From NCBI GenBank assembly GCA_964373815.1, contig CAYJWI010000009.1, forward strand, positions 1-47,646: DNA of 47,646 bases, read 5' to 3'. Position 1 is the stretch's first letter. Every line of letters starts with the position of its first letter. Below are positions 1-7,354 of this stretch, in pieces. A program made the translations under genes and the position numbers. Under the pieces are notes generated by a model that saw nothing but the letters and a program-made list of their open reading frames with translations, did no database searches and was not told the origin of the DNA. The DNA is from UBA10205 sp964373815. GTDB lineage: Archaea > Iainarchaeota > Iainarchaeia > Iainarchaeales > Iainarchaeaceae.

Positions 1-2
1 AT

Positions 3-419
3 AAGAAAGATAAATTAATTATTGATGATGCAGGATGGATACATCTTTCGGTTTCGAAAGATGACAGGTTAATACTTAATCCCTCAACAATGCGAATGTA
101 TAACACCTCAAACGGCAAGCTGATTTCCGATATCAAAGAAAAAGTAATTTCAAGCTTAATAGAAAATGGCTACAATCTGGACAAGAGGTTTCCTGGGCAG
201 GCAGGTATGGGGACCTTCCCATTAGATGCTAGTTTTTCTCCAGATGGAAATGAGATAGTTTTGGATGGTGCAGTTGAGAAAAACGGCAAGTATGGAATAG
301 TTCTATTCACCATAAATACAGATGGGAGTTCATTAAAAGAGGTTAGCGGATTAATTGAAGTTAACCCGGAATTCTCTAACAACAACAGCTACTCGCAATT
401 AACACCTTTATGGAAATGA
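3..419 (+). CDS. C-terminal part of a TolB/PD40-like beta-propeller protein (5' end outside window)
   Basis: The frame is open from the first bases of the window, so this is the 3' end of a longer gene; the ATG at 90 is probably internal. The visible 138 or so residues include a PD40/WD40-like signature (FSPDGNEIVLDGA), followed by a strand-turn-strand reading GKYGIVLFTINTDGSSLKEV, as in TolB-type propeller blades. Such domains form protein-interaction or ligand-binding propellers, often extracytoplasmic. No signal peptide can be judged because the N-terminus is missing. The gene is more AT-rich than the glycan genes that follow and is probably not part of the cluster. Confidence 0.6.
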   Translation, partial: KKDKLIIDDAGWIHLSVSKDDRLILNPSTMRMYNTSNGKLISDIKEKVISSLIENGYNLDKRFPGQAGMGTFPLDASFSPDGNEIVLDGAVEKNGKYGIVLFTINTDGSSLKEVSGLIEVNPEFSNNNSYSQLTPLWK

Positions 420-492
420 TCTAAGGCAGATATAGTCAATTTAGCTTAATCGGTATTAGTTGCCCTCGAATACTGGAGTGGTTGATTTTTAA

Positions 493-642
493 TGCAATAT
501 TTTCGAAGGGAGAAAATTAGAGTTTGCTCCAGAGCGTTTTTTAGTTATACCTCAAAATGTTATAGAAGAATTGAAATGGAAAGAGGGGCAGGGATTAGAA
601 TTAGAAATTAAAGAAAATAAGCTGGTTGTCAAAAAAAGTTAA
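493..642 (+). pseudogene. SpoVT/AbrB-type DNA-binding domain remnant without a proper start
   Basis: This short frame reads FLVIPQNVIEELKWKEGQG and then LELEIKENKLVVKK before TAA at 640. That is the swapped-hairpin core of AbrB/MazE-like proteins (IP-x-x-I-x-x-x-L-x-[IL]-x-x-G, then two beta strands ending in a basic tail). The frame is open only back to 493 and contains no ATG. An ATG at 492 lies in another frame that runs to a stop without any family resemblance. Either the 5' end was lost by a frameshift or a rare start (for example ATT at 499) is used. AbrB-like proteins are usually antitoxins or transcription regulators; no partner gene is visible nearby. The rest of 420-714 holds nothing I can identify. 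Confidence 0.55.
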
Positions 643-714
643 CTTTTTGTTCAAAAATCCAGACGTTTACTTTACAGCTCACTTTTGGCTTGCGCCTCCA
701 TGCCCGGCCTTCGG

Positions 715-1440
715 TTATTGTTTGCCTAAAAAGTTGCCCCTCTTTGAGAGCTCCTTCTCCGCCCTCTCGAGCCTCTCGAAAGTGTCTGTTGTGAGCCAGA
801 GCCCTTTGTGGATGAATGCTCCGAGTTTTCCCCGCCGCGCAAGCTCGGGAAAAAGAGTTTTTTCGATTAGATTGAATCCTTCTGGAAGATGCCCGAGCGC
901 TTTTTTTTCAATCACGTATGCGCCGGTGTTCACGAGCCTGCCCGGCTCCTTTCCCTTCTCCGGCTTCTCTATGAACTCAAGTATCTTTTTTCCCTGCACT
1001 TTCGCGACGCCGAAGCCCGTGACATCGCTAACCTGTTTTAGCGCAATTGTTGTAAGGGCATTTTCTTGCAAGTGCGCCTCCGCCATTTTTCCGAGCTCGA
1101 AATTTGCGATGTTATCGCCGTTGAGCATGAAGAACTGCCCATCCAATATCTCCTCCGCCTCTTTCAGGGCGCCCCCCGTGCCGAGCGGCTCCTCCTCGAC
1201 AGAGTAGACAATGCTGAGGCCGAATTTTTTTCCAGAGCCGAAGTGCGATTCAATCTTTTCGTGCAGATAGCCGGTTGCAATTATGGCTTCCCCGACCCCG
1301 TGCTTTGCGAGCAGCTCAATAGAGTATTCGAGGATCGGCTTTCCCGCGACTTTCACAAGCGGTTTTGGCAGGTTCTCCGTGAGGGGCCGCAGCCTCTCGC
1401 CTTTTCCTCCCGCTAGCACGAATGCCTGTTTTATGCCCAT
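715..1440 (-). CDS. Sugar-1-phosphate nucleotidyltransferase, HddC / mannose-1-P guanylyltransferase-like
   Basis: A 241-residue NTP-transferase. The nucleotide-binding signature LAGGKGERLRPLTENLPKPL spans residues 9-28, PLGTGGA lies at 85-91, and the catalytic metal-binding Asp is in LNGDN (about 106-110). It has only the catalytic Rossmann domain, without a left-handed beta-helix, so it activates a sugar phosphate and does not acetylate it. The YSVEEEPLGTGGALKEA segment resembles heptose-1-phosphate guanylyltransferase (HddC) and short mannose-1-P guanylyltransferases. Because hddA, gmhA and gmhB lie at 19.4-21.5 kb, a role in making GDP-heptose is the best guess; GDP-mannose or UDP/dTDP-glucose are alternatives. 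A TATA-like box 26 bp upstream indicates a leaderless transcript from ATG 1440. Confidence 0.85.
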   Translation of the reverse strand: MGIKQAFVLAGGKGERLRPLTENLPKPLVKVAGKPILEYSIELLAKHGVGEAIIATGYLHEKIESHFGSGKKFGLSIVYSVEEEPLGTGGALKEAEEILDGQFFMLNGDNIANFELGKMAEAHLQENALTTIALKQVSDVTGFGVAKVQGKKILEFIEKPEKGKEPGRLVNTGAYVIEKKALGHLPEGFNLIEKTLFPELARRGKLGAFIHKGLWLTTDTFERLERAEKELSKRGNFLGKQ

Positions 1441-1463
1441 GAAGAGAATATGGGGGTTTGCAA

Positions 1464-1469
1464 TTTAAA
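1464..1469 (-). promoter_or_regulatory. TATA-like box for the nucleotidyltransferase at 715-1440
   Basis: TTTAAA on the minus strand, centred about 26 bp before ATG 1440, in a short gene-free gap. The spacing fits archaeal leaderless transcription. Confidence 0.5.
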
Positions 1470-1514
1470 GATTGTTAGGGCTTTTTGCCGTTTAAGGAAC
1501 GGCCCTGCCTGCAA

Positions 1515-1970
1515 TCACCACAAGCTTGAATCTACCGGGACTTCTCTTGCCCCCTCTTCCACGAGCTTTTCAAGAATTTTTTCACTCCTTTTGTCTTCTG
1601 CCACTTGCCTACTGGCCAGTATTTCGTTGTGTTGCGCCCATGCCCTCTTGAAGTTTTCAGGGCCGTACCATTTCCCCACAAGCCCGGTGATTTGGGCTAG
1701 GCCCTGTTCCCTGTCCCCGAATTTGTTTAAGAGGAACAACCCTATTCCATCACCCACTTTGCGCCTGATTGTGCTCCTCATGATGATGGAGAATTGCTCG
1801 GACACATGCGCTATTCCGAGTCTGGTCACATAGGTGGTCGCACTTCCCTCACCCATCCATGCCCCCAAAAGGTCGAATTTTGGGCCGAGTTCAGCCCTCA
1901 CTTCACGCACTGACGGCAGGTATCTGGTGCCTGGCATGACTCCCTGCCTTATTCTGGCTCTCCTGTGCAT
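1515..1970 (-). CDS. Protein of unknown function, 151 aa
   Basis: I do not recognise this family. The frame continues upstream to a GTG at 2018, but ATG 1970 is preferred because an AT-rich TATA-like element (1991-1998) lies about 25 bp before it, the spacing seen for other genes here. The protein is soluble and basic at the start (MHRRARIRQG), with a central hydrophobic stretch (VGDGIGLFLLNKFGD) and a charged helical C-terminal third (ASRQVAEDKRSEKILEKLVE). No cysteine pairs, signal peptide or membrane segment are seen. It sits between a nucleotidyltransferase and ugd but points away from ugd. Codon use resembles the neighbouring glycan genes, which argues for a real gene. Confidence 0.55.
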   Translation of the reverse strand: MHRRARIRQGVMPGTRYLPSVREVRAELGPKFDLLGAWMGEGSATTYVTRLGIAHVSEQFSIIMRSTIRRKVGDGIGLFLLNKFGDREQGLAQITGLVGKWYGPENFKRAWAQHNEILASRQVAEDKRSEKILEKLVEEGAREVPVDSSLW

Positions 1971-1990
1971 GACAGAAACACGGTCCCGGC

Positions 1991-1998
1991 AAATAAAA
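1991..1998 (-). promoter_or_regulatory. TATA-like box for the unknown gene 1515-1970
   Basis: TTTTATTT on the minus strand, about 25 bp before ATG 1970; it is the main reason for choosing that start over GTG 2018. Confidence 0.4.
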
Positions 1999-2195
1999 GC
2001 CTTTTCCTCAATGGCCACGCTATTTTTCTACATTAGCCCCGGAACTCTAGTAAACCCTTTTTCATGTATTGACGGCTTCCCATTTTAAGCAGTGGCTTAA
2101 GCCCATAAGCCCTTTTCCTTAAAGCGCCCTTGTACCAATCCAATTTAAAAGTCGTGACGCACCTTTTCCTTATACTTAATTCCAGCTTGTTTTAC

Positions 2196-2202
2196 TTTTA
2201 AG
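2196..2202 (+). promoter_or_regulatory. TATA-like box for the ugd operon
   Basis: TTTTAAG about 31 bp before ATG 2230, in an AT-rich stretch (2100-2229) that holds no other feature I can name. It would start an mRNA with at most a few leader bases. Confidence 0.45.
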
Positions 2203-2229
2203 TTCGGTTAATTTACAAAGGTCTTTAGA

Positions 2230-3513
2230 ATGAGGATAGCGGTCATAGGAACTGGTTATGTCGGCCTCGTGGCCGGCGCGTGCCTCGCTGATTTGGGCAA
2301 CGAGGTCATCTGCGCAGACATCGACGAAAAAAAGATTTCTTCGCTCAGGAAGGCGGAAATGCCGATTTACGAACCCGGGCTCGGGGAGATTGTGGAGCGC
2401 AACATTTCCGAGCAAAGGCTCTCCTTTACAACCGACACGGCAAAAGCCGTGAGGGATTCTGAAGTGGTTTTCATCGCGGTGGGCACCCCGCAGGGCTCTG
2501 ATGGAGAGGCTGATTTGAAGTACGTGATGCAGGTCGCAAGAGAAATCGGCAAGAACGCGAATGGCCCTAAAATCATAGTGGACAAGAGCACTGTCCCCGT
2601 GGGCACTTCGATAAAAGTGAAAAAGCTCGCGCAGAAATTCACAAAGCACAATATTTCCGTTGTCTCGAACCCGGAGTTCTTGCGCGAAGGCTCTGCAGTG
2701 AAGGATTTTTTGGAGCCGGACAGGGTTGTTGTGGGCTCCGATGACCCGAAAGCCGCGCAAGCTGTAGCATCCCTCTACCGCCCCCTGAATTGCGAGGTAC
2801 TGATGACGAGCCCGCAGAGCGCCGAGCTCATAAAATACGCATCCAACGCTTTCCTCGCGGCGAAGATTTCCTTCATAAACGAAATCGCAAACCTTTCGGA
2901 AAAAGTCGGCGCTGACGTGAAAGAAGTCGCGCTGGGCATGGGGCTTGACAAGAGGATTGGAAAGCACTTCCTCAATGCAGGGTGCGGCTATGGGGGCAGC
3001 TGTTTTCCGAAGGATGTGCAGGCGCTCATGAAAATTTCCAAAAATGCGGGCTATCGGTTCAGGATAATCGAGAAAGTAGAGGAAGTTAACGCGAAGCAGA
3101 AATTGGCGCCCTTCGAAAAGCTCTCCAAGGAGCTCGGCTCGCTGAATGGCCGCAGGATCGCCCTGCTCGGCCTTGCCTTCAAGCCCAACACTGATGACAT
3201 GCGCGAGGCAAGTTCGATCCAGATTGTAAAAAAACTGCTCGCGGCAAAGGCGAAAGTGGTTGCGGTTGACCCTGTTGCGCAGAAGAATGCGCAAAAAATC
3301 TTCAAGGGGCTTGAGTATGCAATCTCCGCTTACGGTGCGGCAAAGGGAGCGGACGCGATAATTCTTGTTACGGAGTGGAATGAGTTCATGGACCTCGATT
3401 TCAAAAGGCTTGGCTCATTGATGAAAAGAAAGCTGATGGTTGACGGAAGGAATGCTTATGACAGGAAAAAACTTGAATCCCTCGGGTTCAAGTACTTGGG
3501 TATTGGGAGATGA
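2230..3513 (+). CDS. ugd: UDP-glucose 6-dehydrogenase
   Basis: A 427-residue protein with the full UDP-glucose/GDP-mannose dehydrogenase architecture: N-terminal Rossmann domain (GTGYVG at 7-12), central dimerisation helix region, C-terminal UDP-binding domain. The catalytic cysteine is Cys258 in GCGYGGSCFPKD. The enzyme oxidises UDP-glucose twice with NAD+ to UDP-glucuronate in the cytoplasm. The next genes are a nucleotidyltransferase that could supply UDP-glucose and a UDP-glucuronate decarboxylase that would use the product, so the three form a sensible pathway unit. A second dehydrogenase at 12895 has WecC/WbpA features and probably uses UDP-HexNAc, which leaves this one as the glucose enzyme. 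The ATGA at its stop (ATG at 3510) looks like an old coupling site. Confidence 0.93.
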   Translation: MRIAVIGTGYVGLVAGACLADLGNEVICADIDEKKISSLRKAEMPIYEPGLGEIVERNISEQRLSFTTDTAKAVRDSEVVFIAVGTPQGSDGEADLKYVMQVAREIGKNANGPKIIVDKSTVPVGTSIKVKKLAQKFTKHNISVVSNPEFLREGSAVKDFLEPDRVVVGSDDPKAAQAVASLYRPLNCEVLMTSPQSAELIKYASNAFLAAKISFINEIANLSEKVGADVKEVALGMGLDKRIGKHFLNAGCGYGGSCFPKDVQALMKISKNAGYRFRIIEKVEEVNAKQKLAPFEKLSKELGSLNGRRIALLGLAFKPNTDDMREASSIQIVKKLLAAKAKVVAVDPVAQKNAQKIFKGLEYAISAYGAAKGADAIILVTEWNEFMDLDFKRLGSLMKRKLMVDGRNAYDRKKLESLGFKYLGIGR

Positions 3514-3573
3514 AAAGATGGTGGTTGCAATCAGTGCTGTTAAGGCTTGCTTAGAATCCAAGTGTGCAGGGTT

Positions 3574-3603
3574 TTTGGGGATGGAAAATTTGGGGATGAA
3601 AAA
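3574..3603 (+). repeat. 15-bp imperfect tandem repeat directly before a start codon
   Basis: TTTGGGGATGGAAAA (3574-3588) is followed at once by TTTGGGGATGAAAAA (3589-3603), 14 of 15 bases identical, and then TTG 3604. A related stretch, TTGGGAGATGAAAA, occurs at the ugd stop (3503-3516). The repeat contains two out-of-frame ATGs and the ribosome-binding site of the next gene. Confidence 0.8.
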
Positions 3604-4341
3604 TTGAAGGCGCTAATACTCGCGGCCGGCTATGCCACCCGCCTCTGGCCGCTCACCAAGAACAAGCCCAAGCCTTTGCTTGAAATCAAGGGCAGGCCGA
3701 TGATTGAGCACATAGTAAAGCACTTCACTGAAATAAGCGGAATTTCCGGGATTTATGTCGTCACGAACGAGAAGTTCGCGCACGATTTCGAGGACTGGGC
3801 ATCCTCTTTTAAGTTCCCGATCCCGATAAAAATCATCAATGACATGACGACTTCGAATGAGGACCGCAAGGGCGCGATAGGGGACATGAAATATGTAATA
3901 GACGAGGCCAAGCTCGATGACGACCTGCTCGTGATTGCTGGGGACAACCTCTTCGAGTACAAACTCGCTGATTTCCACAAGTTCTTCCTCGAGAAAAAGA
4001 GCTCGGTGATAGCGTGCAAGGATTTGGGCAGCAAGGAGGAAGTGAAAGAGAAATTCGGCGTAGTGGAATTGGGCTCCGAGAGCCGCATTGTGGGCTTCCA
4101 GGAAAAGCCTGCAGAGCCAAAGACCACGCTTGCCGCAACCGCGTGCTACATTTTTACTGCAAAGGATTTGAAATCCGTGGAAAATTACATCGAGGCGGGC
4201 AACAAGCCCGACAATGCGGGCGATTTTGTCAAATGGCTCTCAAACCACAAGCCGGTTTATGCTTTCGTGTTCAGGGAAAAATGGTATGACATAGGAAGCT
4301 TTGAGAGCTTGGGAAAAGCGAGGGAGGAATATGATGGCTAA
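3604..4341 (+). CDS. Sugar-1-phosphate nucleotidyltransferase (probably UTP:glucose-1-P type)
   Basis: About 245 residues from TTG 3604; the frame is open further upstream (ATG-like start at 3547) but the family begins exactly at KALILAAGYATRLWPLTKNK, and GGGGATGA just upstream can serve as a ribosome-binding site. The signature AAGYATRLWPLT followed by KPKPLLEI binds the nucleotide, and IAGDNLF carries the catalytic Asp. C-terminal WYDIGSFESL matches the usual end of the catalytic domain; there is no acyltransferase domain. It lies between ugd and a UDP-xylose synthase and overlaps the latter, so making UDP-glucose is the natural job, although dTDP-glucose cannot be excluded from sequence alone. 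The two ATGs just upstream (3581, 3596) are out of frame, and a single-base shift would connect them. Confidence 0.85.
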   Translation: MKALILAAGYATRLWPLTKNKPKPLLEIKGRPMIEHIVKHFTEISGISGIYVVTNEKFAHDFEDWASSFKFPIPIKIINDMTTSNEDRKGAIGDMKYVIDEAKLDDDLLVIAGDNLFEYKLADFHKFFLEKKSSVIACKDLGSKEEVKEKFGVVELGSESRIVGFQEKPAEPKTTLAATACYIFTAKDLKSVENYIEAGNKPDNAGDFVKWLSNHKPVYAFVFREKWYDIGSFESLGKAREEYDG

Positions 4342-5278
4342 GCGCGGAGAGGAAAACGGCAGGATACTTGTCGCCGGCGGCGCTGGCTTTATTGGCTCGC
4401 ACCTGTGCGACTACCTGATAGCAAAAGGCGAAGAAGTGGTGTGCGTTGATAATTTCATCACAGGCAGTGCCAAGAACATTTCAGGCCTCGAGGAAAACAA
4501 GAATTTTTCATTCATTAACAAGGACATCTCGGAGCCTTTTGATGCCAAGTTCCCGCTAAAGCAGGTTTACAACCTCGCATCCCCCGCTTCGCCAGTCGAT
4601 TACCAGGAAAAGCCGCTCGAAACACTCGATGCCGGCTCTTCGGGCGTGAAAAACCTGCTCGAGCTCGCAAAATCCAAAAGCGCGTCTTACCTTTTCGCCT
4701 CCACTTCGGAAGTCTACGGCAATCCCCTGCAGCACCCGCAGAGGGAATCCTACTGGGGCAACGTGAACCCCATAGGCCCGCGCTCGTGCTATGACGAGGC
4801 AAAGAGGTTTGGCGAAGCCCTCTGCTCATCCTACCGGAACGTTTACGGCATGGACATAAAAATCGCGAGGATTTTCAACACTTACGGCCCGAGGATGAGA
4901 AAGGATGACGGCAGGGTTGTGCCAAATTTCATCGAGCAGGCATTGCACAGTGAGCCCATCACGGTTTATGGCAAGGGCCTGCAGACGCGCAGCTTCTGCT
5001 ATGTAAGCGACATGGTCGAAGGCCTCTACAGGCTCATGAATTCGAAAGAGCAGGGGCCCATCAACCTCGGCAACCCGAATGAAATCACGATACTCGAGCT
5101 CGCAAAAATAATAATCAGGCTAACTTCGAGCCCTTCAAAAATAGAGCACAGGGGGCTGCCTGCAGATGACCCGGAGAGGAGGCTTCCTGACATTTCACTT
5201 GCGATTGGGAAGCTTTCCTGGAAGCCGCTTGTATCAACCGAGCAGGGGCTTGCGAAAACAATTTCCTCATTCAGATAA
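4334..5278 (+). CDS. UDP-glucuronate decarboxylase (UDP-xylose synthase), extended SDR
   Basis: A 314-residue extended short-chain dehydrogenase. The start ATG 4334 follows GGGAGGA by 5 bp and overlaps the end of the nucleotidyltransferase; ATG 4331 is the alternative. The NAD site is VAGGAGFIGSH near residues 13-23. The segments NLASPASPVDYQEKPLETL, STSEVYGNPLQHPQ and YWGNVNPIGPRSCYDEAKR are the hallmark of UXS enzymes, with the catalytic Tyr and Lys in YDEAK. UXS oxidises C4 of UDP-glucuronate, loses CO2 and returns the hydride to give UDP-xylose. Placed after ugd and a UDP-glucose-type transferase it completes the route to UDP-xylose. A dTDP-glucose dehydratase role is unlikely because a separate RmlB is present at 38 kb. 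Confidence 0.9.
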   Translation: MAKRGEENGRILVAGGAGFIGSHLCDYLIAKGEEVVCVDNFITGSAKNISGLEENKNFSFINKDISEPFDAKFPLKQVYNLASPASPVDYQEKPLETLDAGSSGVKNLLELAKSKSASYLFASTSEVYGNPLQHPQRESYWGNVNPIGPRSCYDEAKRFGEALCSSYRNVYGMDIKIARIFNTYGPRMRKDDGRVVPNFIEQALHSEPITVYGKGLQTRSFCYVSDMVEGLYRLMNSKEQGPINLGNPNEITILELAKIIIRLTSSPSKIEHRGLPADDPERRLPDISLAIGKLSWKPLVSTEQGLAKTISSFR

Positions 5279-5407
5279 ATGCTTCAGGTGAAAGTGCGCT
5301 TTTTTTGGGGTTTTTGGGCGGATTTTTTTGAACCAATCAATTAAAGAATCCGGAAAACAAAATTGTGTAAAGGCACCGCTTTTTGCGTGCGTTTTTTTGG
5401 TGGAACA

Positions 5408-6355
5408 ATGAAAATCCTCGTCACCGGCTGCGCCGGCTTTATAGGCAGCAACCTCTCAAAGAGGCTTGTGCGCGAAGGCATAAGTGTTGTGGGGGTTGAC
5501 AACCTCACGAAAAACTATGATGTGGGGCTCAAAAAAAGCAACATTGCCCCCATAATGAAGAGCAGGCTATTCAAATTCCTCAAGGCCGACATAAATGATG
5601 GGAAGCTTTACAAAAAGCTCGCGAAAATGAAAATTACAAACATCGTCCATCTTGCGGCGCTCACGGGGGTGCGCAAATCAACAGAACAGCCGGATGAGTA
5701 CCTGCGGACGAACATTTCAGGCACGCTCAAGGTCCTCGAGTTCGCAAAGGGCATGAAAGCGCCGTGTGTCCTTGCCTCGACTTCGAGCGTTTATGGCACA
5801 AACAGGCTCCCATTCAGCGAGCAGCAGCCCACGCAAACCCCGCTAAGCATATACGCTGCCTCGAAGATAGGCATGGAGTCATTGGCATATTCTTTCCACA
5901 GCCTCCACAATCTTCCGATAACAATGCTCCGCTTCTTCACGGTTTACGGCCCCGGCGGTAGGCCTGACATGGCTGTATACAAGTTTGCAAAGCTGATTTC
6001 CGAAGGCAAGCCTATAGAGGTTTTTGGTGATGGCTCTGCAAAGAGGGACTTCACTTTCGTTTCGGATGTCGAGGACGCAATAATTCTCTGCCTGCAAAGA
6101 AAGGCGGGCTGCGAGGCCTTCAATGTCGGGAATTCCGATTCGAGGAGCATAATGCAGCTCATTCTCTTGCTAGAAAATGCCCTTGGCAGGAGGACGAAAA
6201 TCCGCTTTGTCCCGGCAAAGAAGGAAGACGTGGGGCAGACTCTCGCAGACCTCTCAAAGGCAAGGAGGGTCCTTGGCTATGCCCCCAAAGTCAAGCTTGA
6301 AAACGGGGTAAAGCTTTTTGCCGAATGGTTTGGCTCAAGGGGCAAGCTTTTTTAA
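5408..6355 (+). CDS. NAD-dependent epimerase, UDP-glucuronate 4-epimerase-like
   Basis: A 315-residue extended SDR starting at ATG 5408 behind GGTGG; the longer frame from 5363 adds an unlikely cysteine-rich leader. The NAD site is unusual in having Cys (VTGCAGFIGSN). The catalytic pair is in YAASK. The stretch GPGGRPDMAVYKFAKLISEG with RDFTFVSDV corresponds to the GPxGRPDMA and RDFTYVDDI signatures of UDP-glucuronate 4-epimerases, so the product is probably UDP-galacturonate. UDP-GlcA would come from ugd upstream. The 5279-5407 gap separates it from the UXS gene and contains runs of T and G; an AT-rich element near 5335-5347 could be its own promoter. Confidence 0.82.
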   Translation: MKILVTGCAGFIGSNLSKRLVREGISVVGVDNLTKNYDVGLKKSNIAPIMKSRLFKFLKADINDGKLYKKLAKMKITNIVHLAALTGVRKSTEQPDEYLRTNISGTLKVLEFAKGMKAPCVLASTSSVYGTNRLPFSEQQPTQTPLSIYAASKIGMESLAYSFHSLHNLPITMLRFFTVYGPGGRPDMAVYKFAKLISEGKPIEVFGDGSAKRDFTFVSDVEDAIILCLQRKAGCEAFNVGNSDSRSIMQLILLLENALGRRTKIRFVPAKKEDVGQTLADLSKARRVLGYAPKVKLENGVKLFAEWFGSRGKLF

Positions 6356-6358
6356 TAT
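6350..6358 (+). promoter_or_regulatory. TATA-like box for the GT2 gene at 6383
   Basis: TTTTAATAT about 29 bp before ATG 6383; it overlaps the TAA of the preceding epimerase gene. Confidence 0.5.
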
Positions 6359-6382
6359 CGGTTCCCTTAATGGTTTTGCTTT

Positions 6383-7336
6383 ATGAAACTCGTAGTCACA
6401 ATCCCGGCTTACAACGAAGAAAGGACGATTGCGAAAGTGATAAGGGAGATACCGAAAAAAATCCCCGGCATCACTCTCATAAAAGTCCTTGTGATAGATG
6501 ACGGCTCGTCTGACTCGACTTCGGCGCAGGCGAGAAAGAGCGGCGCGCGCGTGATAAGGAACACTGTGAATTCCGGTCTTGCGTTTTCGTTCTCCCGCGG
6601 CCTCAAGGAAGCCGTTGAAATGGGCGCTGACATAATAGTCAACACCGATGCAGATTTCCAGTACAACCAGAAGCAGATACCATCCCTTGTCGCACCAATA
6701 CTGAAAGGCGAGAGCGACATAGTTTTGGGCTCGCGTTTCCTCGGAAAAATCGAGTACATGCCACTGCAAAAAAAATTAGGCAACATGGCAGTCTCCTTCC
6801 TGATGCGCCTTCTTACCGGCCTTCCGCTCACAGACACCCAGACCGGCTTCAGGGCGTTCTCGCGCGAGGCCGCCTTGCGGATAAATGTTTTTTCGGATTA
6901 CACCTACACGCAGGAGACTATCCTCGAAGCGCGCGAGAAAAAGCTCTCAATTATAGAAGTGCCAGCGGATTTTCGGAAGAGGGCAGACTCCTCAAGGCTC
7001 ATTTCCGGGGTATTCGATTACGCGATTAAGGCGGGCTTTACAATCGTTGAAACTTACATCAGTTACAAGCCTTTCAAGTTTTTCTTCACCGCAGGCTCCT
7101 TGCTCTTCCTGCTCGGTTTTCTTTTCGGCTTGAGGGTGCTCGCGCATTATTTTAGCACAGGCGCGGTCTCGCCCTTCATCCCGACAGCAATACTCTCGGC
7201 CCTGCTCATAATTTTCGGCTTCCAGGTGATGCTTACCGGAATTCTCGCCGAGCTGATAAAGAGGAACAGGAAAGTGCAAGAAGAGCTCCTCTACCACCAG
7301 AAGAAGGCTTCTGGAAAATCCGGCGGGGCGGCATAA
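6383..7336 (+). CDS. Family 2 glycosyltransferase with two C-terminal membrane segments (polyprenyl-phosphate sugar synthase type)
   Basis: 317 residues. Residues 1-215 form a GT-A domain: MKLVVTIPAYNEE start, VIDDGSSDST nucleotide site, NTDADFQ as the DxD metal motif, and TDTQTGFRAFS as the acceptor-side signature of dolichyl-phosphate mannose/glucose synthases. Two hydrophobic helices follow (about 230-252 and 265-288), then a short basic tail, a layout like DPMS/GtrB enzymes. It should transfer a hexose from a nucleotide sugar to polyprenyl phosphate on the cytoplasmic face. The adjoining gene at 7355 encodes a flippase-like protein 18 bp downstream, which fits a charge-and-flip pair. The donor sugar cannot be read from the sequence. 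Confidence 0.88.
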   Translation: MKLVVTIPAYNEERTIAKVIREIPKKIPGITLIKVLVIDDGSSDSTSAQARKSGARVIRNTVNSGLAFSFSRGLKEAVEMGADIIVNTDADFQYNQKQIPSLVAPILKGESDIVLGSRFLGKIEYMPLQKKLGNMAVSFLMRLLTGLPLTDTQTGFRAFSREAALRINVFSDYTYTQETILEAREKKLSIIEVPADFRKRADSSRLISGVFDYAIKAGFTIVETYISYKPFKFFFTAGSLLFLLGFLFGLRVLAHYFSTGAVSPFIPTAILSALLIIFGFQVMLTGILAELIKRNRKVQEELLYHQKKASGKSGGAA

Positions 7337-7354
7337 ACCCAAAAGGGCCTTGTG

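Noticed and set aside
1834..2088. 84-residue plus-strand frame opposite the unknown gene
   Set aside because: No ribosome-binding site, promoter spacing or recognisable protein features; the minus-strand frame has gene-like codon use.
2176..3294. 372-residue open frame antisense to ugd
   Set aside because: ugd is fully supported by motifs over the same DNA; the antisense frame is a codon-bias shadow without family features.
5279..5403. Possible further junction duplication (GTGCG followed by a T-run and GG at 5294 and 5387; 21-codon frame from 5279)
   Set aside because: The similarity is low-complexity, and the frame neither resembles the start of the downstream gene nor ends near it.
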